DNA of 7,482 nucleotides from Candidatus Nitrosopumilus sp. (GCA_029860565.1 JAOUAY010000048.1:1-7482); one strand, 5' to 3'. Numbered from the stretch's first letter, positions 1 through 5,208 are shown. The notes: generated by a model from the letters alone, not told the origin. Numbers and translations are program-made.

Positions 1-192
1 GATTCCAGAAATTCCCTGTAGTTGAACTTTGCCATCAATATCCTCAAAAGCAACAGTTTGCTCTACTCTTTCTTGCCAAAAGATTGAGACATGCCTTACA
101 TTTCCCTGACCGATAAATCCTATTATTACTGCCAAAGATACAACACCTACTAAAATTGCAATAAGTATCAGGGTTTTATCCTTTGAAATCAT
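1..192 (-). CDS. N-terminus of a membrane-anchored protein, cut by the window edge
   Basis: The first 64 codons of a gene that continues beyond base 1. It starts at ATG 192-190. Residues 1-6 are polar (MISKDK). Residues 7-28 form one strongly hydrophobic helix, followed by a polar stretch (GQGNVRHVSIFWQERVEQ) and a start of beta-like sequence. This is the layout of a signal anchor or uncleaved signal peptide with an extracytoplasmic domain. A TATA-like box lies about 28 nt upstream, so the mRNA is probably leaderless and the gene is a transcription unit separate from the small-gene chain that ends near 387. I do not recognise the family. Such N-termini are common on exported proteins of ammonia-oxidising archaea, but the visible part shows no cupredoxin or other metal-binding motif. 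Confidence 0.75.
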   Translation of the reverse strand, partial: MISKDKTLILIAILVGVVSLAVIIGFIGQGNVRHVSIFWQERVEQTVAFEDIDGKVQLQGISGI

Positions 193-213
193 GAATAAAC
201 TAAGATTAATTCT

Positions 214-225
214 TATTTTTAAATA
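214..225 (-). promoter_or_regulatory. TATA-like box for the gene at 192
   Basis: The minus strand reads TATTTAAAAATA, centred about 28 nt upstream of the ATG at 192. This is the spacing expected of an archaeal box A that directs a leaderless or nearly leaderless transcript. Confidence 0.5.
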
Positions 226-282
226 GAACACGATTGCTAAAGTTGAAAGTCATCATGAATTTTTCTTGAATTATTATATTAC

Positions 283-289
283 AAAAAAA
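283..289 (-). terminator. Oligo-T stretch, possible archaeal terminator
   Basis: Seven consecutive T residues on the minus strand inside AATATTTTTTTGTAA, about 100 nt after the last small ORF. Archaeal RNA polymerase can terminate at T-runs without a stable hairpin. The AT-rich background makes this weak evidence. Confidence 0.3.
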
Positions 290-386
290 TATTTTACTAT
301 AACTAATTTTTTACTGATCATTTTACTTTTACTAGTGTGTTTTTATCAAAACGGTAGATTTTCAGTCATAAGTTCCAACCTTGAAA

Positions 387-446
387 TTAGCATTGAGCAG
401 TATTGCATGTGATTTGGTTTAGTTCATCCCACTGATTATCAATCAT
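387..446 (-). CDS. Possible 19-aa mini-protein, end of the small-gene chain
   Basis: ATG 446-444 opens a 19-codon ORF beginning MIDNQWDELNQ and ending TAQC, with two cysteines. It starts 1 nt after the TAA of the preceding 30-aa ORF (TAAGATG), a spacing typical of coupled genes. Its N-terminal MIDN matches the first four residues of the preceding ORF, which could be a small duplication or chance. No strong ribosome site lies upstream. It is too short for any family call and may be no gene at all. Confidence 0.2.
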   Translation of the reverse strand: MIDNQWDELNQITCNTAQC

Positions 447-447
447 C

Positions 448-540
448 TTACTTTGCTTCCACATTGAAATCTATCATTTCACCCAAGATGATGCTGTTGA
501 TCATCGACATCAATTCAGAGCCCCCATCATTGTCGATCAA
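448..540 (-). CDS. Possible 30-aa acidic mini-protein with TTG start
   Basis: A TTG start at 540-538 gives 30 codons, beginning (M)IDNDGGSELMSM and ending DFNVEAK. It overlaps the end of the 77-codon ORF by 14 nt. The support is the ribosome site: GGAGGTGA lies at 551-544, 6 nt from its GGAGG core to the TTG, inside the upstream ORF. The product is acidic and helical, with no recognised family. The alternative is that this frame is the real C-terminus of the upstream protein, cut off by a frameshift near the CTTTT at 546-541; the residues would then continue from the charged RKRIEKLE segment. Confidence 0.4.
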   Translation of the reverse strand: MIDNDGGSELMSMINSIILGEMIDFNVEAK

Positions 541-760
541 AAGTCACCTCCAATTTTTCTATACGCTTCCTTAAGGATCGTCTATTCAACATGGAAATAA
601 AAAATGCTGCTGTAAGACCCAATAGTCCCAGATAGAAGCGCAATGACAATTGCGATGATGCTGGAGATTGTGTCAGGATTGATGTATTGTTCAACATAGA
701 GTGAATTGTTGACAACATTGGTTTGACGGGTTTGGGGTTGGTTTTCTTGGAGATTGTCAT
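527..760 (-). CDS. Small membrane protein, 77 codons, frame uncertain
   Basis: ATG 760-758 overlaps the TGA of the zinc-ribbon frame (ATGA), the same junction seen elsewhere in this chain. The product has a polar, proline- and serine-rich first half. A hydrophobic segment follows at about residues 40-58 (FYLGLLGLTAAFFISML), then a basic, coiled-coil-like tail (NRRSLRKRIEKLE). An overlapping frame from GTG 779 gives a more natural N-terminal half, with an asparagine-rich stretch and the helix SSIIAIVIALLSG, but stops abruptly after HVE. Joining the first half of that frame to the second half of this one near 610-630 makes a complete one-helix protein with a positive tail. I therefore suspect either a frameshifted gene or true dual-frame coding. 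No family is recognised. Confidence 0.45.
   Translation of the reverse strand: MTISKKTNPKPVKPMLSTIHSMLNNTSILTQSPASSQLSLRFYLGLLGLTAAFFISMLNRRSLRKRIEKLEVTFDRQ
544..551 (-). promoter_or_regulatory. Consensus Shine-Dalgarno site GGAGGTGA
   Basis: GGAGGTGA is complementary to the archaeal 16S rRNA 3' end over eight bases. It lies inside a coding frame and 6 nt (from GGAGG) before a TTG, so it favours an independent start for the 30-aa ORF. Confidence 0.5.
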
Positions 761-779
761 TTGAACTGATTACATTCAC
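582..779 (-). CDS. Alternative frame of the small membrane protein, 65 codons
   Basis: GTG 779-777 starts inside the zinc-ribbon frame, overlapping it by 23 nt. The residues look protein-like: a polar head rich in N and Q (MNVISSNDNLQENQPQ), then NPDTISSIIAIVIALLSG as the first half of a membrane helix. The reading stops at TAG 584-582 soon after the hydrophobic part. The missing half of the helix and the basic tail are found in the overlapping frame that starts at 760. The likely ancestral protein is this N-terminus joined to that C-terminus, so one base has been gained or lost in GGGACTATTGGGTCTTACAG (about 612-631), by mutation or sequencing error. Only one of the two frames is likely to be used as drawn. 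Confidence 0.4.
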   Translation of the reverse strand: MNVISSNDNLQENQPQTRQTNVVNNSLYVEQYINPDTISSIIAIVIALLSGTIGSYSSIFYFHVE

Positions 780-936
780 AACTTCTGCATTCCAATCGTT
801 TCATGTTAAATGAAAATTCTTCCTTACCATTTGTCGGTTCCATTTTTACAACATGTGAAACGGTAGAATACCCACAATTTGTGCACGGGTCTTCATCTGG
901 ATCGATTTTTAATTATCTTTTTAGAGAATTCCACAT
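757..936 (-). pseudogene. Zinc-ribbon mini-protein with an in-frame stop at codon 8
   Basis: From ATG 936-934 the frame reads MWNSLKR, meets TAA at 915-913, then continues in the same frame with LKIDPDEDPCTNCGYSTVSH and ends ECRSCECNQFK before TGA 759-757. The 51 codons after the stop (912-757) have two CxxC knuckles, CTNC and CRSC, 28 residues apart: a classic rubredoxin-type zinc-ribbon layout for nucleic-acid or protein binding. A further Cys follows the second knuckle. No ATG, GTG or TTG precedes the first knuckle after the stop, so the protein is either killed by a nonsense mutation, read through, or begun at a non-standard codon. Its end overlaps the next ORF by ATGA. Confidence 0.5.
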
Positions 937-949
937 GTTATTTCATTTC

Positions 950-1078
950 TTAGGGATTGTCGTCCCATCCTTCTTGTGATCTAGGTTCAGGAAGTAAGAT
1001 TTTGCAATTCCGACATTTCCATTCTCCTTTGTCTCCTCTTTCTTGATGATTATGTTTACACTCGGATGTTTCTGTCAT
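950..1078 (-). CDS. 42-aa Cys/His zinc-binding mini-protein
   Basis: ATG 1078-1076 overlaps the TGA of the 69-aa gene (ATGA), and the frame ends with TAA 952-950. Residues 7-25 carry C7, H9, H11, C22 and C25, in CKHNH ... KCRNCK. This is a compact CxHxH...CxxC zinc site, followed by a proline-containing acidic tail (LLPEPRSQEGWDDNP). Tiny single-ribbon proteins of this kind are frequent in Nitrososphaeria and usually unassigned; a nucleic-acid-binding or adaptor role is an inference. Translation is probably coupled to the gene upstream, with GGAG 11 nt before the ATG as a weak site. The dense metal ligands in so short a frame make a chance ORF unlikely. Confidence 0.65.
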   Translation of the reverse strand: MTETSECKHNHQERGDKGEWKCRNCKILLPEPRSQEGWDDNP

Positions 1079-1284
1079 TCCATCTCAATCTCCATTATGG
1101 TCTGATTGTAATAATCAGAGAATTGCTCGCCCGGTCTCTTGGCCTTTTTCATTTCCTCTTGGAGTTTTTTAATAAATTCTTCAGCCTTTTGCCGGGTTGA
1201 AAATATTCTGATTGTTCCATCAATGTAGCCGTCATCTCCATGATATCCATTAACTACAACATAACATGTGTTGTTAGATGTCAT
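1075..1284 (-). CDS. 69-aa small soluble protein, DUF7336-like
   Basis: A small alpha/beta protein: a beta-like start (CYVVVNGYHGDDGYIDG), then IRIFSTRQKAEEFIKKLQEE and a charged tail. The phrase 'F-S-T-R-x-K-A-E-E-F-I' is typical of small domains in which a strand leads into an amphipathic helix, as in DUF7336-type proteins. That match is by eye only, and no function is known. The start at ATG 1284 is well supported by AAGGAGGTG at 1301-1293 and by a 4-nt overlap with the 22-aa ORF upstream. Its stop overlaps the 42-aa zinc-protein start. It is the best-supported member of the small-gene chain. Confidence 0.8.
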   Translation of the reverse strand: MTSNNTCYVVVNGYHGDDGYIDGTIRIFSTRQKAEEFIKKLQEEMKKAKRPGEQFSDYYNQTIMEIEME

Positions 1285-1349
1285 CTAGTAACCACCTCCT
1301 TTTCAATAACTGATTCACTAGACAACTTACAAAATAATTCATTTGTCAT
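1281..1349 (-). CDS. 22-aa peptide linking two genes by ATGA overlaps
   Basis: ATG 1349-1347 overlaps the TGA of the 47-aa membrane protein, and its own TGA (1283-1281) overlaps the ATG of the 69-aa gene. It has its own AGGAG ribosome site at 1363-1359, 9 nt upstream. The peptide begins MTNELFCKLSSESV and ends KEVVTR; the last codons double as the ribosome site of the next gene. It may be a real micropeptide, or a translated leader that couples the flanking genes. No family can be assigned at this length. Confidence 0.45.
   Translation of the reverse strand: MTNELFCKLSSESVIEKEVVTR
1292..1301 (-). promoter_or_regulatory. Strong Shine-Dalgarno site for the 69-aa gene
   Basis: AAGGAGGTGG precedes ATG 1284, with 10 nt between GGAGG and the start. 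It lies inside the 22-codon ORF, so translation of the 69-aa protein can begin independently or by re-initiation. Confidence 0.75.
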
Positions 1350-1489
1350 TTCTTATTTCTCCTGTTAATTATTTTTTTAATTAAAATCACAACTATAACA
1401 ATTCCAATACCAGCTCCAAGTAATAATTGGGCTGGTTCATATTCTGATGAAAATTCTTTTGTAAAATAAAGGGTGATTATATTTATCAT
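1346..1489 (-). CDS. 47-aa single-helix membrane protein
   Basis: ATG 1489-1487 opens 47 codons. A polar head (about residues 8-20, FTKEFSSEYEPAQ) is followed by one transmembrane helix at about 21-38 (LLLGAGIGIVIVVILI) and a strongly basic end (KKIINRRNKK). The charge pattern predicts the head outside and the basic tail in the cytoplasm. It is the first ORF of the small-gene chain and ends in an ATGA overlap with the 22-aa ORF. No ribosome site is obvious upstream, and the in-frame region upstream has a stop and no other start. The regular head-helix-basic-tail design supports a real protein, but I recognise no family. Confidence 0.6.
   Translation of the reverse strand: MINIITLYFTKEFSSEYEPAQLLLGAGIGIVIVVILIKKIINRRNKK
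1359..1363 (-). promoter_or_regulatory. Shine-Dalgarno site AGGAG for the 22-aa ORF
   Basis: AGGAG with a 9-nt spacer to ATG 1349, located in the last codons of the 47-aa ORF. It is the main evidence that the tiny ORF is translated. Confidence 0.5.
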
Positions 1490-1548
1490 TTCTTCATCTA
1501 ACTCTTTTTTTCTAATATTCTATTAAAAAATCTACTAATGAAAGAGTT

Positions 1549-1556
1549 CTTTATAC
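1549..1556 (-). promoter_or_regulatory. Possible TATA box for the small-gene chain
   Basis: The minus strand reads GTATAAAG, which would place a transcription start near 1527 and leave a leader of about 38 nt before ATG 1489. AT-rich alternatives lie nearby (TTTTTTAATA at 1530-1521). Confidence 0.3.
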
Positions 1557-1613
1557 TGTCATCATACCGGACATCAGGCACAATTACAAAAAAATTGTCA
1601 AAGGTATTGGACC

Positions 1614-1716
1614 TTAGGAGTCCCAGTAGTCATTTTGGTCTGAAAACAGTTCCTCCACATCGACCGGATTCACGACAACAAAGTTCGAATCCAAAATTCA
1701 GATAGAGTTTTTGTGC
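1614..1716 (-). pseudogene. Broken C-terminal tail of an acetyltransferase-like gene
   Basis: One minus-strand frame, opening after TAG 1719-1717, reads AQKLYLNFGFELCCRES. The pattern A-x-K-L-Y-x-x-F-G-F is the hallmark of the C-terminal acetyl-CoA-binding half of GNAT N-acetyltransferases. The next frame reads SNFVVVNPVDVEELF and ends DQNDYWDS before TAA 1616-1614, which also looks coding. Joining them near 1686-1692 gives a plausible protein tail, so I read this as a frameshifted remnant without its N-terminal part. It lies directly downstream of the copper-radical oxidase gene. The GNAT call rests on one short motif. Confidence 0.35.
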
Positions 1717-1765
1717 CTAAGAAATCAAAACAAGGGCTATAATTTTTTAGAAGGTAGTCAGATTA

Positions 1766-3331
1766 TCAGGACAACAATACAAAAGGAGCAATATTGGGGA
1801 TTCCTTCATAATTTAGGATAAAGAGCATGTAATACCCAGGAGGAGCCAAACTTTTGTTTTCAGGCATATTTACTGATAATAAATGATCATTTTTTTCAAA
1901 TTCTAATCCAATGTATCGTTGTTCAGGATTAAGACAGTGAGTGGTATTTGATGGACGTATTATTGCAACGGATTCTATAGAATTTGTATTCAAAGTTTCA
2001 ATTTCAAATGGCTTTCCATATTTTATCTCTGATGGCGGATTTACAATTTCAGGTCGTTTTCCTTTAAAGAAGTATGGTGGTTTGTAAATTTCAATTCTTT
2101 TTTCAAAACATTTCCTAGAAGGATTACTTCCAGCAGTCATCACACTTCCATCTTGTAACAAAATTGCGTTAGAGTGATATAATCTATCAACTGACATTCT
2201 TGCAACTTTAATCCATTTTTCTTCTTTTGTAATGAACATCTCTGCATCCATCACTGCATCTGGGGTATGTTTTGGATTACCTGTAGATTCATCAAGACAT
2301 CCTTCATTGCCATGATGATGACCCATGTGGCCTCCTTTCCCACCAACAACTAGAATATTTTGATCAGGCAAAATTACTGCATAGATATAATATCGATTAT
2401 GAATCATGTCTCGGTATTCTTCAAACTGTGGAGTTTTTTCAGACTGTGAATCAAACTTTATAACTTCTGTTTTGTTTGTGATATGATTACCAACCATATC
2501 ACCACCGCCCATAAGCATTACATTCCATTTACCATAAGGAGGATTAATTGGAAGCAGTACACTAGACCCTTCTTGTCTATGCATATTTTTGGGATTTGGA
2601 ATTTTTTTCCAACCTTTTTGTCCGGGTTTTAGAATACCGATGTTAAAACCATATAATGAGAAAGGAAAGGTCATATGCGTGTTGTATGACCCAGAATATA
2701 ACAGTTTTCCATTTGGCATGAGATGAATTCTTGGATATAGTGGAAGAAATTTGTTGGCACCATCCATATGTTTCCAGACATATTGGTCTCCATCTTTTGT
2801 GCAAATTTCATGATGGTTTAGAATTAACCATGGTGGCCACTTTGTCAGTCCTGCAAATGTTGCAATACTTCCATCTTGTAACATTACACACGTTGGATAC
2901 CATCGTCCATGTTTCATGTTTGGTAGTCTGGTCCAACTATGATCAGTAGGATCAAAAATGTAGGATTGCTCCAATCCTGAAAAGGGGGGAAATGTCATTT
3001 CTAGATTAAAAAATCCATCATACTTGTAGGTGCCACCAGCAAGAAAGAGTTTGCCATCAGGAAGGTAGGCATGTCCTACACAAAATAAATCTCCCTCAAT
3101 TCCTACATCAGATATTTCTTGTACTATACCCTGGTTATGATCAGAGTAATTTGGTGTGAATATTTCTGGTAGATACCACTTTCCCTCCATCTCTTTTTCA
3201 TTGGCAGAACCACCAAAACCTAAGACTTCACCTGTGTGAAGTAGAGCCAAATGAACAGGTAGATGTTTGAATTGTGATTCTATTATTTCCCATTTCCCAA
3301 TTAGAGTGTCATTATCATTCTCATTATTCAC
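1766..3331 (-). CDS. Galactose-oxidase/glyoxal-oxidase-like copper-radical oxidase
   Basis: A 521-aa enzyme of the galactose oxidase / glyoxal oxidase family. The family uses one copper ion and a Cys-Tyr crosslinked radical to oxidise primary alcohols or aldehydes with O2, making H2O2. Seven kelch-like blade repeats are visible (for example 89-100 YLPDGKLFLAGG, 149-161, 320-331, 390-401). The C-terminal E-set (DUF1929-like) domain spans about 425-521. All expected active-site residues are present: C84 (LFCVGH) and Y145 (RWYPT) as the crosslink pair, Y385-H386 (RLYHSN), and H465 (NTTHCLNPEQR). A histidine-rich loop (GGHMGHHHG, 333-341) is unusual. No signal peptide is seen: the frame starts at GTG 3331 directly after an in-frame TAG. 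A TATA box about 25 nt upstream suggests a leaderless mRNA. Substrate unknown. Confidence 0.88.
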   Translation of the reverse strand: MNNENDNDTLIGKWEIIESQFKHLPVHLALLHTGEVLGFGGSANEKEMEGKWYLPEIFTPNYSDHNQGIVQEISDVGIEGDLFCVGHAYLPDGKLFLAGGTYKYDGFFNLEMTFPPFSGLEQSYIFDPTDHSWTRLPNMKHGRWYPTCVMLQDGSIATFAGLTKWPPWLILNHHEICTKDGDQYVWKHMDGANKFLPLYPRIHLMPNGKLLYSGSYNTHMTFPFSLYGFNIGILKPGQKGWKKIPNPKNMHRQEGSSVLLPINPPYGKWNVMLMGGGDMVGNHITNKTEVIKFDSQSEKTPQFEEYRDMIHNRYYIYAVILPDQNILVVGGKGGHMGHHHGNEGCLDESTGNPKHTPDAVMDAEMFITKEEKWIKVARMSVDRLYHSNAILLQDGSVMTAGSNPSRKCFEKRIEIYKPPYFFKGKRPEIVNPPSEIKYGKPFEIETLNTNSIESVAIIRPSNTTHCLNPEQRYIGLEFEKNDHLLSVNMPENKSLAPPGYYMLFILNYEGIPNIAPFVLLS

Positions 3332-3351
3332 CTAGAATCATTCTCAAAATC

Positions 3352-3359
3352 ATATTAAA
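3352..3359 (-). promoter_or_regulatory. TATA box of the copper-radical oxidase gene
   Basis: TTTAATAT on the minus strand, centred 24-25 nt from the GTG start at 3331. This spacing predicts a leaderless transcript and supports GTG as the true start, because TAG lies immediately upstream in frame. Confidence 0.55.
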
Positions 3360-3415
3360 CTGTTAAAATGTAATTTAAGAAAAATTAGAATCAAAATGCA
3401 TAATCCTAATGGAGA

Positions 3416-3535
3416 TTATGAATTAGTTCTTTGTGTCATCTTCGTGCCATATTTTCTGATAATTCTTACATTTTCTTTAGAAAATTCTCTCTTAATCAGT
3501 TCTAGCGCTTGATTCTCATGATTTTGATTGTGATA
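3416..3535 (-). pseudogene. Start-less 39-codon gene remnant, perhaps integrase-derived
   Basis: After TAA 3538-3536 the minus strand stays open for 39 codons (NQNHENQALELIKREFSK, then ENVRIIRKYGTKMTQ) and ends at TAA 3418-3416. The composition, amphipathic helices with K/E pairs, looks coding. There is no ATG, GTG or TTG before the C-terminal Met, so it cannot be a normal gene. The phrase ENVRIIRKY resembles the N-terminal helical arm of archaeal tyrosine recombinases, where 'I-K-x-Y-x-x-x-M' phrases occur. That is a weak visual match, and it could equally be debris of another helical protein. Confidence 0.35.
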
Positions 3536-3548
3536 TTATTTGCATGCC

Positions 3549-3557
3549 TATTTTATA
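3549..3557 (-). promoter_or_regulatory. Orphan TATA box TATAAAATA
   Basis: A near-ideal archaeal TATA box that would start transcription near 3528-3530. No intact gene begins there; the start-less 39-codon frame does. It may be a relic promoter, an upstream promoter of the copper oxidase with a leader of about 200 nt, or the promoter of a non-coding RNA. Confidence 0.4.
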
Positions 3558-3663
3558 GCACAATTTGATGTCTTTCAAGTTCTTAGAAAAGACTTTGTTT
3601 TTGTAAACATAATTGTCTTTTTAATCAAGATACTGTAAAGATTGTAACGTTAGGATATTATCA

Positions 3664-5208
3664 TCATCCAAAAATATCGGTTTTTTGTTCTAATATTTTT
3701 TTGGCAGCTAGTGATGCAATAGTCATAACAGTTAGTTGAGGATTGACTCCCAACGAAGTAGGAAATACACTGGCATCACAAATATACAAATTTTCAACGT
3801 CATGAGAACGACAATACGAATTAACGATGGAAGTTTTTTTATCAGCACCCATTCTGTTGCCACCTTGCGGATGTGCAGAAACCAATCTAAATGATCCTAA
3901 ACCAGAACCACGTTCATCAATCAAAGAAAGATCATCGGTACTTTCAAGAACAGTTTTCTGAATGTGTCCTGTAATGACTTTTGTTGCACCAGCTGCAAAG
4001 AATATTTCTGCAACGGTTTTTAATCCTTTGAGAAGTTTTTCTCCATCAGCATTACTAAGAATATAATCAACAACCGCATCGTTGCTCCAATTCAAAGAAA
4101 TATTTCCATTTGCTTCATCCTGGATTAAAACTCCTGCTACTGCTGAATAATCATATTTCCCAATAAATTCAGCATTTTCTTCTCCTATTCCTGGAGTTGC
4201 AGTTGAAAAAGTTGCAGGGGAAATAAAAACAGACTCAATCATAAATCCTGGTTTTTTGGTTTTTACAATACCAAATTCATCACAATGAAATGCCATGGAT
4301 AAGTCGTTTTGTCCGTTAATGACATGATCAAATTGTGCAATTACTGACGAGGCAGGATGAAAGCTGAGGTGTTTTCCAACATGTCCGCTGCTATTTGCAA
4401 TCTTGTTTTGAAGCAACAGTTCAGAAGACGCAATTGTGCCAGCAGATAATACTACAATGGTTGACTTCACATCTATTGTTACAGTTTTATCATTGTTGGT
4501 ATGAACTGCCTGGATTCCAGATATTTTGTTTCCATTTTTTAAAATTTTTGTTGCTTTACAATTTGCATATATTTCCAGATTTTGTGGATTTGCCTTTTCC
4601 AAATAAGAAAATAAAACGTTTTGCTTGATTCCCCCTTCATCTGCTATGTAGTTTTTATACATCCAATTTCCAGAATAGCCCAACTTTTTACATCCAAGCT
4701 CCAGTTTTTCGTGAGATAGGCCTGCATCGGTTATTTTTCTTACTTGGATTTGTTTTTCTACTTCTGCATATTCATTATGTAATTCATCTTTTGAAAATTC
4801 GACACCAGTTTCTGATTTCCAAATCTGTAGAGTCTCATTGGGAACTCGAAAACACATTCCATAGTTGATAATTGTTGAGCCACCAACACATTCGCCTTGG
4901 GTAATAGCTAAAAGAGGAAGTCTAGTTACTTGTGCTCCTCTATTCTTCCATAATTTTTGTAAATTCTCTTCTCTTGTTTCAGACTTAATTTGATCATGAG
5001 AATAATAATCACCTTTTTCCAACATCAAGACTTTGAGTCCAGATTGTGCCAGATGATATCCAACAACTGCACCTCCCGCACCAGTTCCAATTATACATAC
5101 ATCTACATTTTTGGTTTCATTTGCATCAAATGATGTCTTGATGCTAAGTGCAGTCAATTGATATAACTTCTCCTTAAGACTTCTCCACGGTAGCCAATTT
5201 TGTCCCAT
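3664..5208 (-). CDS. GMC-family FAD-dependent alcohol oxidoreductase
   Basis: A 514-aa glucose-methanol-choline oxidoreductase, which oxidises an alcohol with FAD. The N-terminal dinucleotide fold is VCIIGTGAGG (37-46) with the ribose-binding acid at E64 (MLEKGD). The flavin-contact segment is GECVGGSTIINYG (105-117). The C-terminal signature holds the catalytic histidine H446 (SAHPQGGNRMG), then CDASVFPTSLGVNPQ, where N489 is the usual partner residue, and the closing FAD-binding helix. Length and spacing fit bacterial long-chain-alcohol or cholesterol oxidase relatives. ATG 5208 overlaps the upstream membrane protein by 55 nt. A TTG at 5157 (codon 18) gives a 4-nt TTGA overlap and has AAGGAG 12 nt upstream, so it may be the true start. 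No signal peptide or Tat motif. Substrate unknown. Confidence 0.92.
   Translation of the reverse strand: MGQNWLPWRSLKEKLYQLTALSIKTSFDANETKNVDVCIIGTGAGGAVVGYHLAQSGLKVLMLEKGDYYSHDQIKSETREENLQKLWKNRGAQVTRLPLLAITQGECVGGSTIINYGMCFRVPNETLQIWKSETGVEFSKDELHNEYAEVEKQIQVRKITDAGLSHEKLELGCKKLGYSGNWMYKNYIADEGGIKQNVLFSYLEKANPQNLEIYANCKATKILKNGNKISGIQAVHTNNDKTVTIDVKSTIVVLSAGTIASSELLLQNKIANSSGHVGKHLSFHPASSVIAQFDHVINGQNDLSMAFHCDEFGIVKTKKPGFMIESVFISPATFSTATPGIGEENAEFIGKYDYSAVAGVLIQDEANGNISLNWSNDAVVDYILSNADGEKLLKGLKTVAEIFFAAGATKVITGHIQKTVLESTDDLSLIDERGSGLGSFRLVSAHPQGGNRMGADKKTSIVNSYCRSHDVENLYICDASVFPTSLGVNPQLTVMTIASLAAKKILEQKTDIFG

Larger units (their letters stand above)
193..386. other. Intergenic stretch between the mini-gene chain and the exported-protein gene
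   Basis: I see no ORF with coding character on either strand. It holds the promoter of the gene at 192 and a minus-strand run of seven T residues at 289-283, which could end transcription of the small-gene chain. Confidence 0.5.
3332..3663. other. Intergenic gap between the two oxidase genes
   Basis: It holds the oxidase promoter, a decayed 39-codon frame and a second TATA-like box. Between 3558 and 3663 I see no coding frame. No clear terminator follows the GMC gene, so read-through into the copper oxidase gene is possible. Confidence 0.5.

Noticed and set aside
1581..1600. Inverted repeat ACAATT...AATTGT as a terminator hairpin
   Set aside because: Six AT-only pairs are expected by chance in DNA this AT-rich, and no adjoining T-run fits a transcript end.
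1651..1700. tRNA-like T arm (GTTCGAATCC) on the plus strand
   Set aside because: The flanking bases do not pair into a T stem or acceptor stem, and no anticodon arm is found, so there is no tRNA gene here.
2731..2949. 72-codon open frame on the plus strand
   Set aside because: Lies wholly antisense to the copper-radical oxidase gene; its residues show no domain logic and it has no ribosome site or promoter.
4395..4628. 77-codon open frame on the plus strand
   Set aside because: Antisense to the GMC oxidoreductase; a Cys/Leu/Gln-rich shadow translation with no supporting signals.
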